Part shown: in pieces, positions 11,493 to 22,248 of the stretch
Numbering within the stretch: position 1 is the stretch's first letter
How the letters are laid out: the number at the start of each line of letters is the position of its first letter
NCBI RefSeq assembly: GCF_963678635.1
Contig: NC_087064.1
Location: 48,343,346-48,407,345, forward strand
From: Symsagittifera roscoffensis
Taxonomy: Eukaryota; Xenacoelomorpha; Acoela; Convolutidae
DNA length: 64,000 nt
Direction of reading: 5' to 3'
Made by a program: the position numbers and the translations under genes
Notes under the pieces: model-generated
Database searches by the model: none
What the model was told of the DNA's origin: nothing
The model's input: the letters and a program-made list of their open reading frames with translations, nothing else

Positions 11493-12510
11493 CGTTTTTT
11501 GATTAGAAATTAGATAATGTTTTTTGAACTTTTACCAAACGAATCGTTTCTTTGATACACTTGGTGTTTTTCATAGCTCCTTTCCAACAATGATGATGCT
11601 GAACACTGCAAAGAAGCTTATTGAATACTTCCCCTTATGCAACTTGCAGTGTTTTTCCTAATATTTTTTGCATACTTTTCAAAAAATCAAAGAAAATCAT
11701 GCAAATTAGGAAAATTTTCATTAAATGTTTTCGCTTTTTAAAAACTCATTGTACAAAGTTTTTTTGCACGTTTAATGTTTAAAGTAAATGAATTTCTTGC
11801 TTTTAAATTTGATCATAATGGAATCTTTTTGTTGCATGTATATTGGTCAAAAAAATCAGAAAAACAATGAATTAAAATAGGAAATTGCACTGAAAATAAA
11901 TACATTGAAACTTTTTGGCAAGGATTTAACAAGTTTTTTACATTAAACGTTTGAATTTTTGCATTTGCATAAGAAACAATAAGTTTGGTTTTTGCGTATG
12001 TTTTGTAAAAAATCATGAAAAAAGTTGCATCATTGAAAACTTTTTCTCAAAAAGTTTAGCATACTTGTTAAAAAATCATTACAATTTTTGCATCTTGAAA
12101 AAAATTAACATAAATTTGTTCGTTGAATTGCGTATAAGACGAAATATAATTATCTTTGATAAATTTTTTACGAAGAAACATTCAATAGTTAATAGAAAGT
12201 TTGACACACTCATTATTTACAGATCATTTTGAACATCAAATATTTTGAACTAATCAGATTCAGTTTTTGTGTTTTGAATTTTTAAATTCTGTCTAAAAAA
12301 GCTGAGCGCTGAGTTTGCGTAGATGCAAGTTTTTTGATTAGAACTTAGATAATGTTTTTTGAACTTTTGCCAAACGAATCGTTTCTTTGATACGTTTGGT
12401 GTTTTTCATAGCTCCTTTCCATCGATGGTGATGCTGAACACTGCAAATAAGCTTATTGAATACTTCCCCTTATGCAACTTGCAGTGTTTTTCTTAACATT
12501 ATTTAACATT
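11493..12510. repeat. AT-rich S-type repeat block
   Basis: Dispersed repeat with no supported gene. It contains the TAGCTCCTTTCC segment twice, once before and once after the S block. It ends at the upstream region of family B, which begins with TTCGAGTTGAAGGTACCC and is also found at 8,503 and 15,101. Confidence 0.7.
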
Positions 12511-12696
12511 CGAGTTGAAGGTACCCAATTCTCGAAACTAAAGATCATTTTATTTTCAACTTAACTACCATCAACTACCTCCTCTCCCAGCTCTTAACAC
12601 TTTAACTTCAACTTAACTATCGTCAACTACTTCCCTCTCAACTGTAAATCAATCGATCTTTATACTCTGTATCTTTTACTCAAATCATAGCCAAAA
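12510..12696 (+). promoter_or_regulatory. Conserved upstream region of family B
   Basis: The roughly 185 bp before the family B start is conserved in all copies. It contains a repeated pyrimidine-rich element (CAACTTAACTA...CAACTAC, twice) and ends in TATACTCTGTATC. Conservation in the palindrome arms and in both tandem units marks it as the likely promoter and 5' UTR. A splice acceptor at CTTCTCAG, just after the ATG, is an alternative reading. Confidence 0.35.
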
Positions 12697-13230
12697 ATGA
12701 TCTTCTCAGTGCAAAACAGCAACCTCATGTTCTCGATAGAATTTTTGCCTGATCTAGTACAAATCCAAGTGCGAGAAACAGTGTCTGGAGCTTTTCTAGC
12801 ACGAATGGACATCCCAATCCAAGTCTGGCACATGGTGGAGGTGATGCAAAGAGGTTTCAACGAACATCATATGATGCAAGTTCCCATCACAGAGAACCAA
12901 CTTGGAACTATGCAAATGATGGAGGAAGGGTCTGAGCATGTGGGAATGAACTACCCAAAGGATCCTGACTCTAGATATGTGGCACAACCAGTCAACGATT
13001 TCCTCTTTCCTTGGGAGGAAGAGGGGTCTGTGGAGAATCCAATTACTATCGAAGAGGATGAGGGGTTCTCTGAGCCAAGAACTCAAGTCAGCGAACCACC
13101 AGTACAACCACCGGCGATGGAGGCAAGACCAGTTTTGCGCTCCATTGAGAGCTTACCAAATTTTGAGAACTCAGCTGCTCGACAGCTCTTTGATTTAAAA
13201 ATAAATTGGTTATTATCTTTTGTTTTGTAA
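12697..13230 (+). CDS. Family B protein, copy 3 (unknown function)
   Basis: Intact 177-aa ORF from ATG (MIFSVQNSN). Residues 1-100 are mixed, with several Met and aromatic residues. Residues 106-127 are acidic (PWEEEG, ITIEEDEG), 127-146 are proline-rich, and the tail is hydrophobic (LKINWLLSFVL). There is no signal peptide or transmembrane prediction I would trust and no recognised domain. It differs from the copy at 15,288 by only a few residues. Open frames in three copies, against broken ones elsewhere, favour a real gene, though recent duplication alone could explain this. ITIEEDE is SUMO-interaction-like, by inference only. Confidence 0.55.
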   Translation: MIFSVQNSNLMFSIEFLPDLVQIQVRETVSGAFLARMDIPIQVWHMVEVMQRGFNEHHMMQVPITENQLGTMQMMEEGSEHVGMNYPKDPDSRYVAQPVNDFLFPWEEEGSVENPITIEEDEGFSEPRTQVSEPPVQPPAMEARPVLRSIESLPNFENSAARQLFDLKINWLLSFVL

Positions 13231-13256
13231 TTTAATTTATTTTGCATCTAGTTTTT

Positions 13257-13768
13257 TTATTTTAAAGAGATAGGAACAAAGAGATAAGTTCTCGTAGCTC
13301 CTTTCCATCGATGATGATGCTGAACACTAAAAATAAGCTTATTGAATACTTCCCCACTTGATGTGATAACACTTGAATAGTATCCGTTTTTGTATAAAGT
13401 GTAAGGACAATCAATTTCTTGATATTTGTTTTGATAATTGTCTAATCTCTGAAGATTCTGGCCAAGCAATTTTCCTATTAAATGTAAATGAAAATTGCAA
13501 CTTTCCAAGGAACAGAAAGAATCGTGTATAGACACGCAATAATCTTGGGTCACTTTATGTTTTTTTTTCGTAAAGTTCGTTGAAAACAGAAAATAAGGAT
13601 TTATTATTATAATCTGAATAAAAACTGGGAAGAGCTTGACACATAACAGCTGTCATTGAGAAGATTTTTTTTTGCAGAAACTGGTGGATTTATGCAGTAG
13701 TAACGACTTCTTACAAAACCTTCCATATTTGGTACTACTTCCATATGACTCATTCTGCTTACTTCCAT
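13257..13768 (-). pseudogene. Family C ORF, copy 3 (frameshifted)
   Basis: Minus-strand copy in the second tandem unit. The core frame (13,553-13,257) keeps CSLESCNFHL and YQNKYQEIDC. Its C-terminal part is replaced at 13,288 by the tandem-duplication junction. The N-terminal frame begins at an ATG near 13,768 and is separated by at least one shift. Confidence 0.4.
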
Positions 13769-13919
13769 TTTAATTTAATCTCAAAATCATCTCTCCCATT
13801 TCTCCTCATCTGATCAGTTTGCTCTTCATAAGGGTATTCAAGAAAAATTGATAGTCCCAACTACATTGAATTTTCAAAAAATCAAAAAATATTTGAGAGA
13901 TTTGTTTGGTTCCAAAGAT

Positions 13920-14082
13920 CCTACAAGGGGAAGTTATACTTGGAACCGTGCTTTCAACTATTAAAAATAAATCATTTGGGACAATTTGAAAAGTCTCAAG
14001 AGGTCTATCTTAGTAAAAAAGAAGGAGAAGCAATATCGGCAATCCGGAATACTGTTATTCACGATGTTGAAAACTTTGGACT
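13920..14082 (+). pseudogene. Family A 5' fragment (truncated)
   Basis: Second tandem-unit copy of the truncated family A segment, ending at the same breakpoint as 11,492. Confidence 0.75.
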
Positions 14083-15100
14083 CGTTTTTTGATTAGAAAT
14101 TAGATAATGTTTTTTGAACTTTTACCAAACGAATCGTTTCTTTGATACACTTGGTGTTTTTCATAGCTCCTTTCCAACAATGATGATGCTGAACACTGCA
14201 AAGAAGCTTATTGAATACTTCCCCTTATGCAACTTGCAGTGTTTTTCCTAACATTTTTTGCATACTTTTCAAAAAATCAAAGAAAATCATGCAAATTAGG
14301 AAAGTTTTCATTAAATGTTTTCGCTTTTTAAAAACTCATTGTACAAAGTTTTTTTTGCACGTTTAATGTTTAAAGTAAATGAATTTCTTGCTTTTAAATT
14401 TGATCATAATGGAATCTTTTTGTTGCATGTATATTGGTCAAAAAAATCAGAAAAACAATGAATTAAAATAGGAAATTGCACTGAAAATAAACACATTGAA
14501 ACTTTTTGGCAATGATTTAACAAGTTTTTTACAATAAACGTTTGAATTTTTGCATTTGCATAAGAAACAATAAGTTTGGTTTTTGCGTATGTTTTGTAAA
14601 AAATCATGAAAAAATTTGCATAATTGAAAACTTTTTCTCAAAAAGTTTAGCATACTTGTTAAAAAATCATTACAATTTTTGCATCTTGAAAAAAATTAAC
14701 ATAAATTTGTTCGTTGAATTGCGTATAAGACGAAATATAATTATCTTTGACAAGTTTTTTACGAAGAAACATTCAATAGTTAATAGAAAGTTTGACACAC
14801 TCATTATTTACAGATCATTTTGAACATCAAATATTTTGAACTAATCAGATTCAGTTTTTGTGTTTTGAATTTTTAAATTCTGTCTAAAAAAGCTGAGCGC
14901 TGAGTTTGCGTAGATGCAAGTTTTTTGATTAGAACTTAGATAATGTTTTTTAAACTTTTGCCAAACGAATCGTTTCTTTGATACGTTTGGTGTTTTTCAT
15001 AGCTCCTTTCCATCGATGGTGATGCTGAACACTGCAAATAAGCTTATTGAATACTTCCCCTTATGCAACTTGCAGTGTTTCTCTTAACATTATTTAACAT
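14083..15100. repeat. AT-rich S-type repeat block
   Basis: Second tandem-unit copy of 11,493-12,510, nearly identical. No supported gene. Confidence 0.75.
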
Positions 15101-15287
15101 TCGAGTTGAAGGTACCCAATTCTCGAAACTAAAGATCATTTTATTTTCAACTTAACTACCATCAACTACCTCCTCTCCCAGCTCTTAACACTTTAACTTC
15201 AACTTAACTATCGTCAACTACTTCCCTCTCAACTGTAAATCAATCGATCTTTATACTCTGTATCTTTTACTCAAATCATAGCTAAAA

Positions 15288-15821
15288 ATGATCTTCTCAG
15301 TGCAAAACAGCAACCTCATGTTCTCGATAGAATTTTTGCCTGATCTAGTACAAATCCAAGTGCGAGAAACAGTGTCTGGAGCTTTTCTAGCACGAATGGA
15401 CATCCCAATCCAAGTCTGGCACATGGTGGAGGTGATGCAAAGAGGTTTCAACGAACATCATATGACGCAAGTTCCCATCACAGAGAACCAACTTGGAACC
15501 ATGCAAATGATGGAGGAAGGGTCTGAGCATGTGGGAATGAACTACCCAAAGGATCCTGACTCTAGATATGTGGCACAACCAGTCAACGATTTCCTCTTTC
15601 CTTGGGAGGAAGAGGGGTCTGTGGAGAATCCAATTACTATCGAAGAGGATGAGGGGTTCTCTGAGCCAAGAACTCAAGTCAGCGAACCACCAGTACAACC
15701 ACCGGCGATGGAGGCAAGACCAGTTTTGCGCTCCATTGAGAGCTTACCAAATTTTGAGAACTCAGCTGCTCGACAGCTCTTTGATTTAAAAATAAATTGG
15801 TTATTATCTTTTGTTTTGTAA
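15288..15821 (+). CDS. Family B protein, copy 4 (unknown function)
   Basis: Intact 177-aa ORF starting MIFSVQNSN, almost identical to the copy 2,591 bp upstream (one visible change is MMQVP to MTQVP). It has the same acidic and proline-rich layout and the same upstream conserved block. It is followed by a TTTAATTTATTTTGC stretch that is shared by all family B copies and is probably the 3' UTR. Confidence 0.55.
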   Translation: MIFSVQNSNLMFSIEFLPDLVQIQVRETVSGAFLARMDIPIQVWHMVEVMQRGFNEHHMTQVPITENQLGTMQMMEEGSEHVGMNYPKDPDSRYVAQPVNDFLFPWEEEGSVENPITIEEDEGFSEPRTQVSEPPVQPPAMEARPVLRSIESLPNFENSAARQLFDLKINWLLSFVL

Positions 15822-15879
15822 TTTAATTTATTTTGCATCTAGTTTTTTTATTTTAAAGAGATAGGAACAAAGAGATAAG

Positions 15880-17100
15880 TTAAGAGATTATGGAAAAAGT
15901 TTTTGGCAATGATTTAACAAGTTTTTTACAATAAAAGTTTGCGTTTTTGCATTTGCATTAGAAACAATAAGTTTGGTTTTTGCATATGTTTTGTAAAAAA
16001 TTATGAAAAAAGTTGCATCATTCAAAACTTTTTCTCAAAAAATTTAGCATACTTGTTAAAAAATCATTACAATTTTTGCATCTTGAAAGAAATTAACATA
16101 AATTTGTTCGTTGAAATGCGTATAAGATGAAATATAATTATCTTTGACCAGTTTTTTACGAAGAAAAATTCAAAAATTAATAGAAAGTTTGACACACTCA
16201 TTATTTACAGAACCATAACATCAAGAAAACCATCAATTGTTTTGAACAAATCAGATTCACTTTTTGTGTTTTGAATTTTTAAATTCTGTCTAAAAAAGCT
16301 GAGCGCTGAGTTTGCGTAGATGCAAGTTTTTTGATTAGAACTTAGTTAATGTTTTCTGAACTTTTACCGAACGAATAGTTTATTTGATACGCTTGGTGTT
16401 TTTCATAGCTCCGTTCCATCGATGGTGATGCTGAACACTGCAAATAAGCTTATTGAATACTTCCCCTTATGCAACTTGCAGTGTTTTTCTTAAAATTTTT
16501 TGCATTTTTTTCAAAAAATCGCAAAAAAACGTGCAAAGTAAGAAAATTTTCATTAAATGTTTTCGCTTTTTAAAAACTCTTTGTACAAAGTTTTCTTGCA
16601 CTGTTATTAAATAAAGTAAAGAATTTCTTGCTTTTAAATTTGATCATAATGAAATCTATTTGTTGCATGTATGTTGATCAAAAAAATTGGAAAAACAATG
16701 TTTTAAAAAAGGAAATCGCACTGGAAAATAAAAATTTTGAACCTTTTTGGCAATGATTTAACAAGCTTTTTACAATAAAAGTTCGCGTTTTTGCATTTGC
16801 ATAAGAAACAATAAGTTTGGTTTTTGCATATGTTTTGTAAAAAATCATGAAAAAGTTGCAACCTGCAAAACTTTTTCCCAAAAAATTTAGCATACTTGTT
16901 AAAAAATTATTACAATTTTTGCATCTTGAAAGAAAGTAACATAACTTTGTTCGTTGAAAAGCGTTTAAGATGAAATATAATTATACTTGACAAGATTATT
17001 AATAAAAGAAAACATTCAACAATTAATAGAAAAATTGACACGATCATTATTTAGAGAACCATAACATCAATAAAACCATCAATTATTTTGAACAAATCAG
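15880..17100. repeat. Two AT-rich S-type repeat blocks
   Basis: Successive S blocks (about 15,900-16,250 and 16,640-17,100) separated by a TAGCTCCGTTCC segment. The small ORFs here are repeat-derived and not retained between copies. Confidence 0.7.
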
Positions 17101-17102
17101 AT

Positions 17103-17714
17103 TCAGTTTTTGTGTTTTGAATTTTTCAAATTCTCTCTGAAAAAGCTGAGCGCAGAGTTTGCGTAGATGCAAGTTTTCTGATTAGAACTTAGATAAGTTT
17201 TTTGAACTTTTACCGAATGAATCGTTTCTTTGATACGCTTGGTGTTTCTCGTAGCTCCTTTCCATCGATGATGATGCTGAACACTAAAAATAAGCTTATT
17301 GAACACTTCCCCACTTGATGTGATAACACTTGAATAGTATCCGTGTTTGTATAAAGTGTAAGGACAATCAATTTCTTGATATTTGTTTTGATAATTGTCT
17401 AATCTCTGAAGATTCTGGCTAAGCAATTTTCCTATTAAAAGTAAATGAAAATTGCAACTTTCTTAGGAACAGAAAGAATCGTGAATAGACACGCAATAAT
17501 CTATGTTTTTTTTTCGTAAAGTTCGTTGAAAACAGAAAATAAGGATTTATTATTATAATCTGAATAAAAACTGGGAAGAGCTTGACACATAGCAGCTGTC
17601 ATTGAGAAGAATGTTTTTTGCAGAAACTGGTGGATTTATGCAGTAGTAACGACTTCTTACGAAACCTTCCATATTTGGTACTACTTCCATATGACTCATT
17701 CTGCTTACTTCCAT
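17103..17714 (-). pseudogene. Family C ORF, copy 4 (frameshifted)
   Basis: Minus-strand copy with the core open 17,426-17,103, including YQNKYQEIDC, ITSSGEVFN and a basic tail. The N-terminal part starts at an ATG near 17,714, in another frame. A short deletion near 17,500 removes part of the VTQDY segment. Function unknown. Confidence 0.4.
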
Positions 17715-17869
17715 TTTAATTTAATCTCAAAATCATCTCTCCCAATTCTCCTCATCTGATCAGTTTGCTCTTCATAAGGGTATTCAAGAAAAATTGATAG
17801 TCCCAACTACATTGAATTTTCAAAAAATCAAAAGATATTTGAGAGATTTGTTTGGTTCCAAAGATCCTA

Positions 17870-18030
17870 CAAGGGGAAGTTATACTTGGAACCGTGCTTT
17901 CAACTATTAAAAATAAATCATTTGGGACAATTTGAAAAGTCTCAAGAGGTCTATCTTAGTAAAAAAGAAGGAGAAGCAATATCGGCAATCCGGAATACTG
18001 TTATTCACGATGTTGAAAACTTTGGACTCG
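17870..18030 (+). pseudogene. Family A 5' fragment (truncated)
   Basis: Third copy of the truncated family A segment with the same TTTTTTGATTAG breakpoint. Confidence 0.75.
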
Positions 18031-18797
18031 TTTTTTGATTAGAAATTAGATAATATTTTTTGAACTTTTACCAAACGAATCGTTTCTTTGATACACTTGG
18101 TGTTTTTCATAGCTCCTTTCCAACAATGATGATGCTGAACACTGCAAAGAAGCTTATTGAATACTTCCCCTTATGCAACTTGCACTGTTTTTCCTAACAT
18201 TTTTTGCATACTTTTCAAAAAATCAAAGAAAAACATACAAATTAGGAAAATTTTCCACAAATGTTTTCGTTTTTTAAAATCTCATTGCACAAAATTTTCT
18301 TGCACGTTTAATGTTTAAAGTAAATTAATTTCTTGCTTTTAAATTTGATCATAATGGAATCTGTTTGTTGCATGTATAGTGGTCAAAAAAATCAGAAAAA
18401 CAATGAATTAAAATAGGAAATTGCACTGAAAAAAAAATGTTGAAACTTTTTGGCAATGACTTAACAAGTTTTTTACAATAAAAGTTTGAATTTTTGCATT
18501 TGCATAAGAAACAATAAGTTTGGTTTTTGCGTATGTTTTGTAAAAAATCATGAAAAAAGTTGCATCATTCAAAACTTTTTCTCAAAAAGTTTAGCATACT
18601 TGTTAAAAAATCATTACAATTTTTGCATCTTGAAAGAAATTAACATAAATTTGTTCGTTTAAATGCGTATAAGATGAAATATGATTATCTTTGACAAGAT
18701 TATTTTTACGAAGAAACATTCAAAAGTTAATAGAAAGTTTGACACACTCATTATTTACAGATTATTTTGAACATCAAAAATTTTGAACTAATCAGAT
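18031..18797. repeat. AT-rich S-type repeat block
   Basis: Dispersed repeat with no supported gene; one S block plus the recurring TAGCTCCTTTCC segment. Confidence 0.7.
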
Positions 18798-20580
18798 TCA
18801 GTTTTTGTGTTTTGAATTTTTAAATTCTGTCTAAAAAAGCTGAGCGCTGAGTTTGCGTAGATACAAGTTTTTTGATTAGAAATTAGATAATATTTTTTGA
18901 ACTTTTACCAAACGAATCGTTTCTTTGATACGTTTGGTGTTTTTCATAGCTCCTTTCCATCGATGGTGATGCTGAACACTGCAAAGAAGCTTATTGAATA
19001 CTTCCCCTTATGCAACTTGCAGTGCTTTTCCTACCATTTTTTGCATACTTTCCAAGAAATCAAAAAAAAACCATGCATATCAAGAAAATTTTCATTAAGT
19101 GTTTTGGCTTTTTAAAAACTCATTGTACAAAGTTTTCTTGCATTGTTAATAATTAAAGTAAAAAAAAACATGCATATTAAGAAAATTTTCATTAAATGTT
19201 TTCGCTTTTTAAAAACTTATTGTACAAAGTTTTCTTGCACGTTTAATGTTTAAAGTAAATGAATTTCTTGCTTTTAAATTTGGTCATAATGGAATCTGTT
19301 TGTTGCATGTATATTGGTCAAAAAGATCAGAAAAACAATGGGAAGAGCTTGACACATAGCAGCTTTCATTGAGAAGAATGTTTTTTGCAGAAACTGGTGG
19401 GTTTATGCAGTAGTAGTAACGACTTCTTACAAAACCTTCCATATTTGATACTACTTTCATACGACTCATTCTGCTTACTTCCATTTTCATTTAATCTCAA
19501 AGTCATCTCTCCCATTTCTCCTCATCTGATCAGTTTGCTCTTCATAAGTGTACTCAAGAAAAATTGATAGTCCCAACTACATTGAATTTTCAAAAAATCA
19601 AAAAATATTTAGGAGATTTGTTTGATTCCAAAGATACTACAAGGGGAAGTTATTTTTGGAACCGTGCTTTCAACTATTAAAATTAAATCATTTAGGACAA
19701 TTTGAAAAGTCTCAAGAGGTCTATCTTAGTAAAAAAGAAGGAGAAGCAATATCGGCAATCCGGAATACTGTAATTCACGATGTTGAAAACCTTGGACTCG
19801 TACGTATATATGAAGCCAAATCTGGCAAAGAATCAACAATGGATCAGGAGCTCGACATCTGTAATAGAGTATATGAAATAGCAACATACAACATGAGGAG
19901 GGTATGTGTCATAATCACGAAGTACAGTATGAACAAGCCTCCCTACATTCAGATTCGACTCTTCACTGCAAAAAAGAATGAAGCAATAAAACATGTTGCA
20001 AATGTCAACTATACTTTGAACGAATTCAAAGAACTGTCCCAAATGTTCAGTTTTTGTGTTTTGAATTTTAAATTCTGTCTAAAAAAGCTGAGCGCTGAGT
20101 TTGCGTAGATACAAGTTTTTTGATTAGAAATTAGATAATATTTTTTGAACTTTTACCAAACGAATCGTTTCTTTGATACGTTTGGTGTTTTTCATAGCTC
20201 CTTTCCATCGATGGTGATGCTGAACACTGCAAAGAAGCTTATTGAATACTTCCCCTTATGCAACTTGCAGTGCTTTTCCTACCATTTTTTGCATACTTTC
20301 CAAGAAATCAAAAAAAAAACCATGCAAATCAAGAAAATTTTCATTAAGTGTTTTGGCTTTTTAAAAACTCATTGTACAAAGTTTTCTTGCATTGTTAATA
20401 ATTAAAGTAAAAAAAAACATGCAAATTAAGAAAATTTTCATTAAATGTTTTCGCTTTTTAAAAACTTATTGTACAAAGTTTTCTTGCACGTTTAATGTTT
20501 AAAGTAAATGAATTTCTTGCTTTTAAATTTGGTCATAATGGAATCTGTTTGTTGCATGTATATTGGTCAAAAAGATCAGA
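18798..20580 (+). repeat. 1.25-kb partial tandem duplication around a family A copy
   Basis: The segment starting GTTTTTGTGTTTTG at 18,798 recurs at 20,046, with spacing close to 1,248 bp, and stays matched through about 20,580 (for example ORFs at 18,897 and 20,145). The second copy starts inside family A and replaces that gene's 3' end. Confidence 0.85.
19656..20108 (+). pseudogene. Family A protein, copy with replaced 3' end
   Basis: The frame is open and nearly identical to the copy at 21,784 up to FKELSQM. It then runs into repeat sequence at 20,046 (FSFCVLNF), so the natural C-terminus is lost. The listed start is TTG and no ATG lies upstream in frame before a stop, so an upstream exon or non-ATG start would be needed. 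See the longer copy at 21,784 for the domain description. Confidence 0.6.
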
Positions 20581-21012
20581 AAAACAATGAATTAAAATAT
20601 GAAATTGCACTGAAAACAAAAATTTTGAACCTTTTTGGCAAGGATTTAACAAGCTTTTTTAATGAAAATTTGCGTTTTTGCATTTGCATAAGAAACAATA
20701 AGTTTGGTTTTTGCATTTGTTTTGTAGAAAAATCATGAAAAAAGTTGCAACATGCAAAACTTTTTCTCAAAAAGTTTAGCATACTTGTTAAGAAATCATT
20801 ACAATTTTAGCATCTTGAAAGAAAGTAACATAAATTTGTTCGTTGAAAAGCGTTTAAGATGAAATATTATTTCTTTGACAAGATTTTTACAAAGAAACAT
20901 TCAAAAATTAGTAGAAAAATTGACACGCTCATTATTTAGAGAACCATAATATCAATAAAACCATCAATTATTTTGAACAAATCAGATTCAGTTTTTGTGT
21001 TTTGAATTTTTC
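20581..21012. repeat. AT-rich S-type repeat block
   Basis: One S block joining the partial duplication to family C copy 5. No supported gene. Confidence 0.65.
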
Positions 21013-21618
21013 AAATTCTCTCTAAAAAAGCTGAGCGCAGAGTTTGCGTAGATGCAAGTTTTTTGATTAGAACTTAGATAATGTTTTTTGAACTTTTACC
21101 GAATGAATCGTTTCTTTGATACGCTTGGTGTTTCTCGTAGCTCCTTTCCATCGATGATGATGCTGAACACTGAAAATAAGCCTATTGAATACTTAACCAC
21201 TTGATGTGATAACACTTGAATAGAATCCGTGTTTGTATAAAGTGTAAGGACAATCAATTTCTTGATATTTGTTTTGATAATTGTCTAACCTCTGAAGATT
21301 CTGGCTAAGCAATTTTCCTATTAAAAGTAATTGAAATTTGCAGCTTTCCAAGGAACAGAAAAAATCTTGAATAGACACGCAATAATCTTGGGTCACTACG
21401 TTTTTTTTTCGTAAAGTTCGTTGCAAACAGAAAATAAAGATTTATTATTATAATCTGAATAAAAACTGGGAAGAGCTTGACACATAGCAGCTTTCATTGA
21501 GAAGAATGTTTTTTGCAGAAACTGGTGGGTTTATGCAGTAGTAGTAACGACTTCTTACAAAACCTTCCATATTTGATACTACTTTCATACGACTCATTCT
21601 GCTTACTTCCATTTTCAT
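21013..21618 (-). pseudogene. Family C ORF, copy 5 (frameshifted)
   Basis: Minus-strand copy with an ATG near 21,618 (MKMEVSRMSRMKVV). It then has stops at the position of the T-run, followed by an open core 21,426-21,193 with CSLESCKF and YQNKYQEIDC. The intergenic stretch 21,620-21,750 separates it from the divergent family A copy. Confidence 0.4.
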
Positions 21619-21783
21619 TTAATCTCAAAGTCATCTCTCCCATTTCTCCTCATCTGATCAGTTTGCTCTTCATAAGTGTACTCAAGAAAAATTGATAGTC
21701 CCAACTACATTGAATTTTCAAAAAATCAAAAAATATTTAGGAGATTTGTTTGATTCCAAAGATACTACAAGGGGAAGTTATTT

Positions 21784-22248
21784 TTGGAACCGTGCTTTCA
21801 ACTATTAAAATTAAATCATTTGGGACAATTTGAAAAGTCTCAAGAGGTCTATCTTAGTAAAAAAGAAGGAGAAGCAATATCGGCAATCCGGAATACTGTA
21901 ATTCACGATGTTGAAAACCTTGGACTCGTACGTATATATGAAGCCAAATCTGGCAAAGAATCAACAATGGATCAGGAGCTCGACATCTGTAATAGAGTAT
22001 ATGAAATAGCAACATACAACATGAGGAGGGTATGTGTCATAATCACGAAGTACAGTGTGAACAAGCCTCCCTACATTCAGATTCGACTCTTCACTGCAAA
22101 AAAGAATGAAGCAATAAAACATGTTGCAAATGTCAACTATACTTTGCACGAATTCAAAGAACTGTCCCAAATGTTGGCAGACTTTAGGTTTGTTGATAAG
22201 TGTAAACGTCAGTTATGTTTTGTGATGTTTTGCATGTTTGATAATTAA
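21784..22248 (+). CDS. Family A protein, longest copy (possible PC4-like fold)
   Basis: 154-aa open frame. The in-frame region opens after a TGA at 21,751-21,753 and has no early ATG, so a spliced 5' exon or TTG start must be assumed. Residues 22-45 are polar (YLSKKEGEAISAI), 60-80 helical-looking (DQELDICNRVYEIATYN). Residues 82-103 (VCVIITKY, PPYIQIRLF) followed by 120-130 (TLHEFKELSQM) resemble in spacing the strand-strand-helix of PC4/SUB1 transcriptional coactivators. This resemblance is weak and unverified. A candidate donor AG|GTTTGT lies at 22,187, with an acceptor CTCACAG at 22,282, but joining them gives only a short tail. The gene is divergent to family C. Confidence 0.5.
   Translation: MEPCFQLLKLNHLGQFEKSQEVYLSKKEGEAISAIRNTVIHDVENLGLVRIYEAKSGKESTMDQELDICNRVYEIATYNMRRVCVIITKYSVNKPPYIQIRLFTAKKNEAIKHVANVNYTLHEFKELSQMLADFRFVDKCKRQLCFVMFCMFDN

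Larger units (their letters stand above)
10711..15880 (+). repeat. 2.59-kb tandem duplication (two units)
   Basis: Units 10,711-13,288 and 13,289-15,880 are nearly identical in order: family C, truncated family A, S repeat, family B. Family B starts at 12,697 and 15,288 (spacing 2,591), and the S-block ORF at 11,951 and 14,542 has the same spacing. The low divergence indicates a recent event. Confidence 0.9.

Noticed and set aside
11951-12232. 93-aa S-block ORF repeated at 14,542
   Set aside because: Identical only because of the recent tandem duplication; the frame is broken in older S blocks and the composition is low-complexity.
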